Assembly (NCBI GenBank): GCA_963921425.1
Contig: OY992839.1
Span: forward strand, 3,226,501 to 3,290,500
Direction of reading: 5' to 3'
Length of the DNA stretch: 64,000 nucleotides
Source: Dryas octopetala
Taxonomy: Eukaryota > Streptophyta > Magnoliopsida > Rosales > Rosaceae
Shown here: positions 11,345 to 23,325 of the stretch, piece by piece
How positions within the stretch are numbered: position 1 is the stretch's first letter
Layout: each line of letters opens with the position of its first letter
Position numbers and translations under genes: made by a program
The notes under the pieces: model-generated
Seen by the model: only the letters and a program-made list of their open reading frames with translations
The model's database searches: none
Told to the model about the DNA's origin: nothing

Positions 11345-13170
11345 AGAAGGAAAGTCTAAGAACTATTCTTCAAGGGTTGCATTGATCAACTGCCTAGTGA
11401 TTGTATCATAATTATGGAATGAAGATTTTAAATTTTGTGAGAGATTAAGGGATTTAAATGTAAAATTCAATGCAAGGATCTTATATGTGCCTTCTTAATG
11501 AATGTGGCCTATCATAATTTAACCCACAGTCCTCTATGTATGTATATACTACTAATTGAGCATATATTGATGAATGATGATATATGTGGAGTGGACCTCA
11601 CACAATATTCCAAATTGGCATCATATTTGGGGGTGTTAGTTTGAGTAACCTCATTTTTGGCCTCAATATCTGCATTTGAAGCGTTGCCCAAAATTAATGA
11701 AAACTGATTTCCAAATCAGTCTAACACGTCATCCTTGAAACTGAAACACATATCAATGTATCATATCATATTGTCTGATTATAGAATTTATCATGATGAG
11801 GATCATATGAGCCTCTTCCAACTTAAGATTTGTTTTGGGCCACAGGTTGTAGTGTTGATTTGGGCCGACACCTGAGTAATCGGGCTATTGAATACAAAAC
11901 TTCAGGAGTGTTGCTAACTACACCCAAAAAAGTTTGATCTGATCATAAATTTCCAAGTTTGTTCTTTAATAGTGGCGATAAAAAATTTAGGCTTATTAGC
12001 ACATTTGCCCCTTGACTTTTAGGTGTTTTCTCACTTTACCCCCTGAACTTAATTTGTTTCATATAACCCCCTGAACTTTTATGCCGTTTCCCACGTTACC
12101 CGATTCCGTCAACTCCGTCAATAACCCCGTTAGAAATGCTGACGGGACCAGGTCAGGTTCCAAACCCAGACCCATCTGTAATGAGGGAAGAAGTCACAGA
12201 GGTACAAAAAGATAGGCAATGCGTGGACCACAAAGTACGTGGAATGCTACATAATGGGAGACCGACACTCACTAAAATATACTACACTCGTGTACGCAGT
12301 GTAAGATTCTACCGGTCAACCAACTTTTCTCAACTACTTTTTAAGCTCCTATATATGCTTTGAGATATAAACTTTTTATTTTTTTATTTTTTTTCTAATA
12401 CACAGCACAATACATATACGTTAAATCTAATTGTAATATTATGTGACATGTTACATTCTCAATTGATTTTAAAATTTTAAGAAATTATCTTTAGTTGAGT
12501 TTATAATATATACGTGGTGATCAAACTGTTCAATTCGAGTAATTTGAACTCAATTTGTGCTCAAGTCGAATAAGAATTAAGAATTCAATTTGATGTTTCA
12601 CCCCAAAATTGGAGCAAGGCACTCATTAGTCACACAGAAAGCATTGTTTAAGTTTGCTTGTGTTTGTTGAGTATGTTGAGTAAGAGAGAAATGTCTATTA
12701 CCTTGAAAAAGGGAAATATATATAAGTGACGTGTTTGCATACGACATGCACATGTACAATTGCCACTCATTCAAAAATTGTTTGAATTCCATCCCAACCG
12801 TATGCTTTTTTAACAATCAAATCAAACACACATGTAACTAAGTCATGTAATTATTTAATTAACATGTTTGATTGCAAAATGATTAAACCAATTGCCCACA
12901 TGACACTTTATCAAAAAATGATTATGATTCAAATTGTCAAGTAAAAATGTTCTAGCCAATCCTATGGGTGTAAAAAATTTCAAATTAACCTAAGATGTAT
13001 GATTTGCTAGTTTTATATTAAAATTGTGTATTACTACAAACGGGCCCTTATCGAACCAAAAGCATGTGAAAGTTTTTTTTTGTTTGGACCGGAAAACATG
13101 AGAACGTTGAAGAAAGAGTGTAGTGGAGGTTGTGTTGTGGAGGGAAACGTCTGTTTCCTCCCATTGATAC
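11345..13170. other. Intergenic with transposon remnant
   Basis: 3' UTR of the preceding gene, then AT-rich sequence with a solo Mutator-type terminus at 11990. A short open frame at 12136-12363 lies next to that terminus and has no recognisable product. Confidence 0.4.
11990..12135. mobile_element. Solo terminus of a Mutator-like MITE
   Basis: GGCTTATTAGCACATTTGCC followed by a run of CCCCTTGA / CCCCCTGAACTT blocks and a GTCAACTCCGTCA segment resembles the arm of the complete foldback element at 41958-42454. I did not find the matching opposite terminus downstream, so this is a truncated copy with an uncertain right limit. Confidence 0.5.
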
Positions 13171-13177
13171 CTCGAAA

Positions 13178-13190
13178 AGGCTATAAACAA
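13178..13190 (+). promoter_or_regulatory. TATA box of F-box/kelch gene
   Basis: GGCTATAAACAA lies about 140 bp upstream of the ATG. It is followed by a CT-rich leader (CT run near 13281-13298), a common plant 5' UTR arrangement. Confidence 0.5.
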
Positions 13191-13321
13191 CAATAAAAGC
13201 CACATACTCGGTGGGTGTCAAAGTCAAACTCCAACAACCTCCCTATCATCTCTCTCTCTAACTCATCTCCTCCTACCTTCATCTCTCTCTCTCTCTCTGC
13301 CTCTGCAAATCCCCAAAAACC

Positions 13322-14497
13322 ATGACCTCATTCACCCACCTGAGCTCAGACCTGACCGAGCTGATCTTCTCCTACCTCCCCATCCCAACCCTCATCCGAG
13401 CCTCCACCGTCTGCAAGCTCTGGCAATCCATCATCTCCTCCTCCACCTTCTCCGCCACCCATTCCCACCACCCCTGGTTCTTCCTCTACGGCATCCACAA
13501 CACCTCCTCCAAAAACAACCAGTCCTTCGCCTTCGACCCTCTCTCCAACCTCTGGTTCCGTCTCCCCACACCCACCTTCCCATCCCACCCAATCTCCTCC
13601 TCCTCTTCGTGCTTTCTCGGCGTCGATGGCTTCTTCCTCGTCACCGCCCCCTACTTCACCTACTCTCGCATTCTCAAGCGTTCATGGCACTCCACCTCCC
13701 CTCTCCGCTTCTCGCGCATCAACCCCCTTGTCGGCGTTTTTGATTCTGGGACTTGTGGGTTAAGTAATTCGAATCTCCCCAGCTTCATCGTGGTTGGTGG
13801 GGTCCGATTCATCGGCAATCTCGTGGACATCGAGGACCGTTTGGCTGCGGAGATATACAATCCCCATTCGGATTCGTGGCAGCTCTGCCCTCCTCTCCCG
13901 GCCGATTTTCGATCCGGTAACTCCTCCCAGTCCTTGTCCTCGGCCTTGTTCAAAGGTAGATTCTACGTGTTCGGAATCTACTCCTGCTTCATTTCCTCAT
14001 TTGATCTCCACACCCATGTTTGGAGCGAGGTCCAGACGCTTAGGCCACCTGGGGTCGTCTTCTCGTTCTTGATTGCGTGCCGGGACCGGCTTGTTTTGGC
14101 CGGAATCTGCAATGGGCCACTTGGGTCCTCCTTCAATTTGTGGAAGATTGAGGAGGCGACCATGGAGTTCAGTGAGATTGCTATAATGCCTCAGGACTTG
14201 TTGTATAGCTTGTTTGATGGTGATGAAGATGATAAATTTGCGAGCTTGAAATGTGTGGGCTTGGGTAATCTCATATACGTGTTTAACGAGGAGTACCATA
14301 AGAAGTACCCAGCTTGCGTCTGCGAGATTAGCAATGGGTCTGGAAGGTGTAGCTGGAGGAGAGTACCCCAATTGCCTTCACCTGTTAATAAGTTTCACAA
14401 AGTTATTAGCTTTTGTTCGACGGTCTCGCTCTGTAATATTCTTCAGAGTGAAGAGGGAGGAGACGTTGGTCCTGTGCAGCCTATGTTGACTGACTGA
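13322..14497 (+). CDS. F-box/kelch-repeat protein
   Basis: Predicted substrate-recognition subunit of an SCF (SKP1-cullin-F-box) ubiquitin ligase; the substrate is unknown. Single exon, 391 residues. The F-box is at about 7-45 ([20 protein letters not shown] followed by [12 protein letters not shown]). Kelch-like blades follow: [45 protein letters not shown] with [11 protein letters not shown], and a late [13 protein letters not shown] segment. The layout resembles the Arabidopsis At3g24760 type from memory. The first 500 bp are markedly C-rich compared with the surroundings, so antisense frames stay open there without meaning. The ATG follows directly on a CT-rich leader. Intact. Confidence 0.85.
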   Translation: MTSFTHLSSDLTELIFSYLPIPTLIRASTVCKLWQSIISSSTFSATHSHHPWFFLYGIHNTSSKNNQSFAFDPLSNLWFRLPTPTFPSHPISSSSSCFLGVDGFFLVTAPYFTYSRILKRSWHSTSPLRFSRINPLVGVFDSGTCGLSNSNLPSFIVVGGVRFIGNLVDIEDRLAAEIYNPHSDSWQLCPPLPADFRSGNSSQSLSSALFKGRFYVFGIYSCFISSFDLHTHVWSEVQTLRPPGVVFSFLIACRDRLVLAGICNGPLGSSFNLWKIEEATMEFSEIAIMPQDLLYSLFDGDEDDKFASLKCVGLGNLIYVFNEEYHKKYPACVCEISNGSGRCSWRRVPQLPSPVNKFHKVISFCSTVSLCNILQSEEGGDVGPVQPMLTD

Positions 14498-16432
14498 TTT
14501 CTTCCTTGGTTTCCTGGTATGAATGGATGACCCTCTTCTTTTATATCTTTCTTTGCTTGCGTTATTGAGATATTGGCATTGTCTTAAAGTTTTTTGGGTT
14601 TGCAATTGCTGTTTGTAAGGTTGCTTTTGGTGTGTTTGATTAATTTGTTAAGTAGCATTTGGTGAAGCTACGAGTCTCTGTGATATCTGAATAAATGTGT
14701 ATTCAGTTAACAAGAGCTTTTATGCCAAATTTAGAGAAGATCAATGTGATTGAGGCTTGAGAGTACTAGAAAACTTAGGCATCATGTTGAGTTTGTGCAA
14801 ATATGGTATAGTTTCACCAAAGATTGGTAACTGATTTGATAGAAAACATTAGAAGAAAGATTCAAGTAATTGGAAAAACCAGTGTTTACTCATTCACAAA
14901 CCTAAATCTCATAATCCATAATTCCATATACACCCAAATCTCAATCACAGTCTTTGTGACGGCTTACTTAAAAGCTAATAAGTTTGGGCTCACTTGCCCC
15001 TACACTGTGTGACTTAATTTCATGCACGCCAAAATTAAGGGCAGTTTAAAGTGGGAAGCACTGTAAACAGGATATGCAGTTAATAGTACTCGATATGGTT
15101 CACAGATCAGGTTGGAACTTTTGTTGGCTACGTTATGTGTCATGTCAACCAGCAAAATTGAATCTACTTTTCATGAATTATGAAAATTGTATAGAAAACA
15201 CAGCCCTTTTACTTGGATGTTTAGAGCATTACATAATTGAGCATCAACATGATTTTGAGCCTTGATCAATTTACTTGCCGTTAAATTTTGGACTTCTTGA
15301 ATGGGATTGTCCAGTGGATAGTTTAATGAGCTGAGATTCTCAGGTTTTCTACCATATAGGCATATACCCTATGTGTGTTTGTGCATACTGCTTGTATTAT
15401 TATGGTTGCAATAATAATAAGTCCATTTGTCTGTCTTTTTCTTTCTTAATTTGCCACACGTCTGTGCTCCATAGGATATATAACTTTTGGTTATTGATCT
15501 GGACATGTAATCCAATAATATTTGTGGAGATTTCAGGCCTTTGAATCATGTAGAGCATATCTAACTGTTGAATGGCGTATGACCTCCCCAGTTTTAAGGG
15601 GGTACCAAGACACTTGGTGTTTATGCAGTCCTTTTCCCCCATTAAGTGCATGTGCATTCACAAGCAAACAAAGTAAATGCATGTCTCTGAATTCAGGTGG
15701 AATAGCAAATGGATGCTAATGGGTCTTCCAATGGTATTAACATTTCATTGTCCACACCTTGTTTGACAGCAATGCAGATGACAACATTGCAAGATTCAAA
15801 TATCTGGAAAAGATCACATTTTATTAATGTGTAGATGATCACAGTTTTATAGCACCTAGCCGTCCTTTGTTTAGACAAAGGTTTAAGAAGCTGTCATATA
15901 GCAGACGAGCAAATTGATTCATGGCAGGACATTAGCCTACGCAATCTACATTCTTGTCTCGTTTAATGACTTCCACCTTGTATATTCTTCTGCTTGATTT
16001 GTTTAGCATTTGTATAATAAGTACTGTTATCATTGTGTTATTATCTGATGTGAATGATCTGATGCAATTTGGATGCAGTAATATATCAGATAACCCTGAT
16101 ATTTGGTAGACGTTTTGTAAACTATAATGTATTTGGGTTCAATGAAATTATTTGAGTTTGTACTAAATAGGCTTCTCGTACAATCAAGTCAGTTTCATCA
16201 TTCATCATTTGATAAACTGCCTCACAAACGTAGGATATGTTTCGTTTCAAGTGGTTAAGTGTGATTATAAAGAGATACTAGCTGCCATTTACTAGACTAA
16301 ATGATCCAATCAAAGTTGTAAATTATGAAAATTGACTAGGACAATAATACAAGTAATAAAAGTACTCTTAATAATATGCAACAAGAATTCTTAAAGCAAA
16401 TATATTATTCTTGATCTATATATGTATGTCTA
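14498..16432. other. Intergenic between two F-box genes
   Basis: 3' UTR of the F-box/kelch gene, then non-coding sequence. It contains the duplicated block 15028-15293 and a second duplicated piece at about 16140-16210, both repeated downstream of the satellite array. No gene was seen. Confidence 0.45.
15028..15293. repeat. Duplicated block A (copy 1)
   Basis: Closely similar in the same orientation to 22811-23085. Both contain the words CAGTTTAAAGTGGGAAGCAC, CTTGGATGTTTAGAGCATTA and GAGCATCAACATGATTTTGA. Non-coding. It marks a segmental duplication together with the F-box gene fragment. Confidence 0.9.
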
Positions 16433-17935
16433 CTATAAATTTGGAGACAACCAAGCGAGTTTAGACCGCATTGACAGAATGGCACTTGGGAAGCATCGCT
16501 CAATTCTTCCGGTATCAAAGTAAAATATGCCAATCTCACGACATATATATGGCTTTGTACATCGGAGACCAGTAAAACTATTGTTTGCAAAATAAATGCA
16601 ACTTCCTTGTAACTCTTTGAAATCACTGGTTGGGAGGGAGAAGGCATTAGAGTCTGACAAAAACAATATTTCCTCCCCTAAATTGTGTACCGGAATTAGA
16701 AAGCTTCCAGTCTCTGGATCAACCTTGAATACTTTAAAACCACTTGTCCTCGAGTATGAAGTGTCAGACTGCATGTCTGCAAATTCATCAAGATTAATAT
16801 TATTAATATTGTTGCCAAATTCATGGCCATTACCAGCTTCTCCTCCATCTTCATTGATATTACCTTCCACATTGTTGCCTTCCTCATTGCCATCATTGCC
16901 ATTGTGATTTTGTATCTTCCAAAATTGATCATACAGTTGCTGGATTACCAAGACTTCATTGCTGGTTGTTGATTCTAACAAATATGTGACGTAAAACACA
17001 TTAAACTCAATTTCATAGTCACCATGAAGTTCAACTCTCACATTATTATCGCTCCAGCTATCTAGTTTGCTAAAGATCAACTTCAATTGCAATGCATTAT
17101 CTCCAAAGTTTATGTGGTGAGCTGTTGCAACGATGCCGTTCATATCATCACTAACCTCGTTAACAAAGGCCAAGGCGTATAGTGTACCAGAAGAAGAAAA
17201 CAAAATGTCAGAAATTCGTTGCTCCTGATCTTGATCATCTAATACCGGGAAGGTACTCCATGTTTTGTCTCCAGGTCTACACAAACTTAATCCATGACCA
17301 AAAATTGCTGCTACCATACAATGTTCTGAATTAATATCTGAGGTAGATAATTCAACTTGATGACAAAACTTATAGGCACCAAGACGTTCCCAATCTGTGG
17401 TTTTTACAGACTCATGGAAACTTGGAATTGTTCTCAAGGATGGAAGTTGGAGTTGGACTCCTGAAATTGGATTGAATAGAAAGATTTCGGAGTTGAGTCC
17501 TTTTTCCTGGACCATTATCAACCAACCTTTAGAACACCCTTGAAACCACCCTCCCTGAACTGCCTTTGGCAGCTTCAACTTGCCAACTCTGCCCTCGGAG
17601 AGGCTGGAAAAACTTAAGTAGTTATTGCAATTTGAGAGTTGATGATGATCAGAGACTACAAACCATGGAATTTGTGGAGCACTATGGATGTCTCTTCGCA
17701 TAGCAACTGACTGCCAAGACTTACAGACAAGGCTTAAGCGTATTCGATCACTTAAATTCAGGCGCTGTATAATCATATCCATGATATCGAGAGGTGGTGT
17801 CTGCCAGTTACTGCGCCCATTGTTTCTGTCTATGTTATCCTTTCTTTTGCTGCCTCTCTTGGATTGTAATGGATTGAAGCAGCGGTATAGAGTCACAGCC
17901 ACAAGGCAACCGATGCAAACAATCTGAATCTTCAT
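16433..17935 (-). CDS. F-box protein with KIB/DUF295 domain
   Basis: Probable SCF ubiquitin-ligase adaptor of the large plant F-box/DUF295 family. Single exon, 500 residues, starting MKIQIVCIGCLVAVTLYRCF, a short hydrophobic stretch unusual before an F-box that could act as a signal anchor. The F-box is at about 46-85 (PPLDIMDMIIQRLNLSDRIR, LVCKSWQSVA). Beta-propeller-like KIB segments follow (WLIMVQEKG, IFLFNPISGVQLQLPSL). A low-complexity Asn/Gly/Glu insertion lies around 345-385. The DUF295 core is at the C-terminus (FKVFKVDPETGSF, GEEILFLSDSNAFSLPTSDF, CIYFAN, IGIFYFDTGRIERCFP). A truncated second copy lies at 22182-22566. Confidence 0.85.
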   Translation of the reverse strand: MKIQIVCIGCLVAVTLYRCFNPLQSKRGSKRKDNIDRNNGRSNWQTPPLDIMDMIIQRLNLSDRIRLSLVCKSWQSVAMRRDIHSAPQIPWFVVSDHHQLSNCNNYLSFSSLSEGRVGKLKLPKAVQGGWFQGCSKGWLIMVQEKGLNSEIFLFNPISGVQLQLPSLRTIPSFHESVKTTDWERLGAYKFCHQVELSTSDINSEHCMVAAIFGHGLSLCRPGDKTWSTFPVLDDQDQEQRISDILFSSSGTLYALAFVNEVSDDMNGIVATAHHINFGDNALQLKLIFSKLDSWSDNNVRVELHGDYEIEFNVFYVTYLLESTTSNEVLVIQQLYDQFWKIQNHNGNDGNEEGNNVEGNINEDGGEAGNGHEFGNNINNINLDEFADMQSDTSYSRTSGFKVFKVDPETGSFLIPVHNLGEEILFLSDSNAFSLPTSDFKELQGSCIYFANNSFTGLRCTKPYICREIGIFYFDTGRIERCFPSAILSMRSKLAWLSPNL

Positions 17936-18420
17936 CTTTGATTATATATGCAACTGAAAATCAAGTCATAATATTACAGTTGATGATCCATCAGAAAGAA
18001 GAAAGAATAAAGAAACTAGCTAGCAATATGATGATGCCGATAGGACCGATCATGCTTTACATTCATTATTATATCAATAATGCTAATAAGTTGGGATATT
18101 ATATATAACAACTTGGTCTAGTTATCCTACTCTAATTAAGATTAGGCATTCCGTGTCCAAGTAGAATTAAAAATTCCTGGTTTTTGTACTTGTTTCCCGT
18201 TTGCTTCTCTTTCCTTTTCTTTTTTTCTTTTTTCAATGTTTTTATTTTACTTTCAGCTGTTTTTATTTTGTATTCTTAAAATAAAAAGTTTATAATTCCT
18301 CAAAAAATTAATAAAAAGTAAAAGTTTATAAATTGAGTATAGTATGTGCCTGCTTGCTCACTTAATTTTTTCACTTATACCCTATACTATAGTATGTCAC
18401 TTAATTTTTTCACCTATACT
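17936..18420. other. Upstream region of the KIB F-box gene
   Basis: Promoter side of the minus-strand F-box gene. The part at about 18090-18210 is repeated near 22620-22730 upstream of the truncated copy. AT-rich, no gene. The tandem array begins at its right edge. Confidence 0.5.
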
Positions 18421-21400
18421 CTTGGTTATGATTTTAGAAGTGGCAAAAATAACTTGGTATGTCACTAGGTATAATTTGAAATGCATCAAGGGTATAAACA
18501 TTTAAAATGTCTCGAATTACAAACTGAAATTCTCAAGAAACGGCTTGAGATGACCTAAGGAACGACTTAAGATGCCCTAAGAAAAGACTTGAGAAACTCT
18601 AGGGTATGACTTTAGAAGTGTCAAAACATGACTTGAGATGTCACTAGGTACAATTTGAAATACAACAAGGGTATATACATTTAAAATGTATCGATCTACG
18701 AAATGAAATTCTCAAGGAAAGACTTGAGATTCTCTAAGGAACGACTTTAATTAGAAACTCTTGGGGTATGACTTTAGAAGTGTCAAAACATGACTTGGAA
18801 TGTCACTAGGTACAATTTAAAATGCATCAACGGTATAAACATTTAAAATGCCCAAAAGAACGACTTGAAATTCTCAAGTTACGAATTAAAATTCTCAAGT
18901 TACGACTTGGGATGTCACTATATACAATTTGAAATGCACCAAGCGTATATACATTAAAATGCCTCGAGTTACGAATTGAAATTCTCAAGGAACAACTTGG
19001 GATGCCCAAAGGAACGACTTGAGAAATTCTAGGGTATGACTTTTGAAGTGTCAAAACATGACTTGCGATGTCACTACTTATAATTTGAAATGCATCAAGG
19101 GTATAAACATTTAAAATGCCTCAAGGTACGAACTGAAATTCTCAAGGAACGACTTGAGATTCCCTAAGAAACGACTTAAGATACCTTGAGGAACGAATTA
19201 AGAAACTCGAGGTTATGACTTTAGAATTATCAAAACATGACCTAAGATGTTACTAGGTGTAATTTGAAATGCACCAAAGGTATAAACATTTAAAATGTCT
19301 CAAGCTACATAATGAAATTCTCAAAGAACGACTTGAGATGTCTTAAGGAATGGCTTGACAAACTCTTGGTTATGACTTTAGAAGTGTCAAAACATGACTT
19401 AGGATGTCACTAGGTAAAATTTGAAATGCATCAAAGGTAAAAACATTTAAAAAATTTCCAACTACAAACTGAAATTATCAAAGAACGACTTGAGATGCCC
19501 TAAGGCACGACTAGACAAACTCTAGGGTATGACTTTAGAAGTGTCAAAACATGACTTAAGATGTTACTAGTTACAATTGGAAATACATCAAGGGTATAAA
19601 CGTACATTTAAAATTCTCAAGGAACGACTTGAGAAACTCCAGGGTATGACTTTAGAAGTGTCAAAACATGACTTGGTATGTCACTAGATATAATTTGAAA
19701 TGCATCAAGGGTATAAACATTTAAAATGTCTCAAGTTACAAACTGAAATTCTCAAGGAACGACTTAAGATGCCCTAAGGAACGACTTGAGAAACTCTAGG
19801 ATATGACTTTAGAAGTGTCAAAACATGACTTGAGATGTCACTATGTACAATTTGAAATGCACCAAGGGTATATATATTTAAAATGTCTCGAGCTTCGAAA
19901 TGAAATTCTTAGGGAACGAGTTTGGATTCTCTAAGGAACGACTTGAGATGCACTAAGGAACGACTTGAGAAACTCTTGTGTATGACTTTAGAAGTGTCAA
20001 AACATGACTTGAGATGTCACTAGGTACAATTTAAAATGCATCAACGGTATAAACATTTAAAATGCCTCGAGTTACGAATTGAAATTCTCAATGAACGACT
20101 TAGGATACTCAAAGGAATGACTTGAGATGCTATAATGAACGACTTGAGAAACTCTAGAGTATGACTCTTGAAGTGTCAAAATATGACTTATGATGTCACT
20201 ATTTACAATTTGAAATGCATCAAGGGTATATTTAAAATGCTCCGAGGTACAAATTGAAATTCTCAAGGAACGACTTGAAATTCTTTAAGAAACTACTTGA
20301 GATGCCCTGAGGAAAGAATTAAGAAACTCGAGGGTATGACTTTAGAATTGTCAAAACATGACTTGAGATGTCACTAGGTATAATTTGAAATGCACCAAAG
20401 GTATAAACATTTAAAATGCCTCGAGCTATATAATGAAATTCTCAAAGAACGACTTGAGATGTCTAAAAATACACTTATGCAATAAAGGCTAAAAACTCAT
20501 AGCAGGAGTAAAACAAAAAACTAAAACTAAAATTCATAGAAGTTGTCATAAATTTTTGCCGAAGATTTTTGTTTTACTCCTGCTATGAGTTTTTAGCCTT
20601 TATTGCATAAGTGTATTTTAATGACTTGAGAAACTCTTGGTTATGACTTTAGAAGTATCAAAACATGACTTGTGATGTCACTAGGTAAAATTTGAAATGC
20701 ATCAAAGGTAAAAACATTTAAAAATTTTCCAGCTACGAACTGAAATTATCAATGAACAACTTGAGATGTCTTGAGGAACGACTTGAGATGCCCTAAGGCA
20801 CAACTTGACAAACTCTAGGGTATGACTTTAGAAGTGTCAAAACATGACTTGAGATGTCACTAGGTACAATTTGAAATGTATCAAAGGTATAAATAATTAA
20901 AATACCTTTAGTTATGAAATAAAATTCTTAAGAGACGACTTAGGATACTGTAAGGAACAACTTGAGATGCCCTAAGGAACGACTTGAGAAACTCTTGAGG
21001 TATGACTTTAGAAGTGTCAAAACATCACTTGGGATGTCATTATATACAATTTGAAATGCATCGTGGGTATAAACATTTAAAATTCTCAAGTAACGATTTG
21101 AGATTCTCAAATGAACGATTTGGGATACCTAAAGTAATGATTTTGGATACCCTAAGGCATGACTTGTGAAATTAACTCTAGGATATAACTTTAGAAGTGT
21201 CAAAATATGATTTGGAATGTCATTAGGTACAATTTGAAATGCATCAAGGATTTAAACATTTAAAATGCCTCGAGCTATGAACTGAAATTCTCAAGGAACG
21301 ACTTGAGATTCCCTAAAGAATGACTTGAGAAACTCTAGGGTATGAGTTTAGAAGTGTCAAAACATGACTTTGGATATCACTACATACTATTTGAAATGCA

Positions 21401-22181
21401 CCAAGGGTATAAACATTTAAAATGACTTAAGCTACGAAATGAAATTCTCAAGGAACAAGTTGGGATGCCTTAAAGAACGACTTGAGATGCCCAAAGCCAC
21501 GACTTAAGAAACTCTAGGGTATGACTTTAGAAGTGTCAAAACATGACTTGGTATGTCACTAGGTATAATTTGAAATGCATCAAGGGTATAAAAATTTAAA
21601 ATGTCTCAAGCTACAAACTGAAATTCTCAAAGAACGCCTTGAGATGACTTAAGGAACGACTTTAGATACCCTTAGGAACGACTTGAGAAGCTCTAGGGTA
21701 TGACTTTTGAAGTGTCAAAACATGAATTAGGATGTCACTACTTATAATTTGAAATGTATCAAGGGTATAAACATTTAAAATGCCTCGAGATACGAACTGA
21801 AATTCTTAAAGAACGACTTGAGATTCCTTAAAGAACGACTTGGGATTCCTTAAAGAACGACTTGATATGTCCTAAGGAACGAATTAAGAAACTCAAGGGT
21901 ATGACTTTAGAATTGTCATAACATGACTTGAGATGTCACTAGTTATAATTTGAAATGCAACAAAGGTATAAAAATTTAAAATGTCTCGATCTACATAATG
22001 AAATTCTCAAAGAGCGACTTATGATGTCTTAAGGAACGACTTGAGAAACTCTTGCTTATGACTTTAGAAGTGTCAAAACATGACTTAGGATGTCACTAGG
22101 TAAAATTTGAAATACATCAAAGGTAAAAACATTTAAAAAATTTCCAGCTACGAACTGAAATTATCAAGGAACGACTTAGGG
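18421..22181. repeat. Satellite-like tandem array, 157/179-bp units
   Basis: About 22 diverged copies of a non-coding unit anchored by ATGACTTTAGAAGTGTCAAA. Anchors are seen at 18428, 18606, 18768, 19036, 19215, 19372, 19529, 19646, 19803, 19982, 20161, 20336, 20643, 20822, 21002, about 21185, 21342, 21521, 21700, 21901 and 22058. Most spacings are 157 or 179 bp, with one of 201; the steps are explained by loss or gain of a 22-bp internal module (ACGACTTGAGATGCCCTAAG...). One spacing is enlarged by a MITE insertion. Another is short (117), and one truncated copy lies near 18900. Confidence 0.9.
20467..20618. mobile_element. Foldback MITE, 152 bp, within the array
   Basis: Two 53-bp arms (20467-20519 and 20566-20618) are perfect inverted copies beginning AAATACACTTATGCAATAAA. 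TAA flanks both sides (20464-20466 and 20619-20621), consistent with the 3-bp target duplication of PIF/Harbinger (Tourist-like) elements. The loop is 46 bp. Perfect arms imply a recent insertion compared with the diverged surrounding units. Confidence 0.85.
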
Positions 22182-22566
22182 AGCGTCAACTTGCAAACTT
22201 TGCCTTCAGAGAGACTGGCAAAGCTTAAGTAGTTATTGAAATTTGAGAAATAATCATGATCAGACACTACTAACCATGGAAGTTGTGAATCACTAATTCA
22301 CTATGATGTTTTTTCGCATAGCAACTGACTGCCAAGTTTGGCATACAAGGCTTAAGCGTATTCGATCACCTAAATTCAGGCGATGTAAAATCATCCTTAT
22401 GACATTGTGATCGGTACGTGGTGTCTGCCAGTTGCTAGCTGCACCCATTGTTTCTGTCTATGTTTTGCTTTTTCTTGCTACCTCTCTTGGATTGGAAGGA
22501 TTGAAGTAATGGTACGTATAGAGTAACAATCGCAAGGTAACCGATGCATAGGATCTGAATCTTCAT
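22182..22566 (-). pseudogene. Truncated KIB F-box pseudogene
   Basis: Matches the first roughly 120 codons of the 16433-17935 F-box gene and its upstream flank (GATTATATATGCAACT before the ATG). It starts MKIQILCIGYLAIVTLY, but the frame is broken by an early TAG (after about 42 codons) and by further changes, and the remaining two thirds of the gene are missing. The break coincides exactly with the end of the satellite array. Not functional. Confidence 0.85.
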
Positions 22567-22810
22567 GTTTGATTATATATGCAACTCACCACCAAGCACT
22601 ATATAATGACACTTGGTCCACATTCCTTATTATATATATAACAAATTGGTACAACTATATCCTACTCTAACTAGGATTAAAAATTTCCTGGGTTTAGTTA
22701 CTGCACTATGTTTCCCGTTTGCTTCTATTTACGTTTTTCGTTTAATGCTTAATTTTATTTTGCTTTCAGCTCTTTAGTTGTAATAATTTCTCAAATATTA
22801 TATAAGCCAT

Positions 22811-23085
22811 GCCAAAATTGACAGTTTAAAGTGGGAAGCACTGTATAAAGAGGGGATGCAGTTAATGGTCTTTGATATAGCTCACAGATCAAGTTAAGGA
22901 CTTTTGTTGTCTACGTTATGTGTGATGTGATCAACCAGAAACATTGAAACTACTTTCCATGAATTATGAAAATTTGTATAAATCGAAAACACAGCCTTTT
23001 TACTTGGATGTTTAGAGCATTACATAATTGAGCATCAACATGATTTTGAGCCTTGATCAATTTACATTGCACTTAAATTTTGGAC
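22811..23085. repeat. Duplicated block A (copy 2)
   Basis: Second copy of the 15028-15293 segment, same orientation. It is followed at about 23098-23170 by sequence like 16140-16210, so the 850 bp separating those pieces in copy 1 are missing here. Confidence 0.88.
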
Positions 23086-23234
23086 CTTTTCTTAAAATCA
23101 ATCATTTGAGTTTGTAGTACATTAGGCTACTTGTAAAATTAATTCAATCGATCAGTTTCATACTCCAGCATTGTATTAAGATGAAAATACTACATAAGTG
23201 TTTAGCCATAATCAATTCTTTATAGTTGTGCATA

Positions 23235-23325
23235 GTTGTACATCACTTGGGCACGATTCCGGCACGAAACATGAATGAGCTGCTTTTAAACGGACCGCCA
23301 TGTACACCTCTACCACTAGAGTTAC
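23235..23325. mobile_element. Degenerate end of the GAGGTGTCAAA-type MITE
   Basis: GGGCACGATTCCGGCACGAA, then AAACGGACCGCC and TACACCTCTA recall the right half of the element at 3027-3492. Only one decayed end is seen. Confidence 0.5.

Noticed and set aside
13346..14371. Antisense frames across the F-box/kelch gene
   Set aside because: They are caused by the C-rich codon use of the sense gene; the products are low-complexity Gly/Glu strings.
18827..20266. Short antisense frames in the satellite array
   Set aside because: They repeat with the array (SYPRISQVV-like words) and reflect the tandem unit, not genes.
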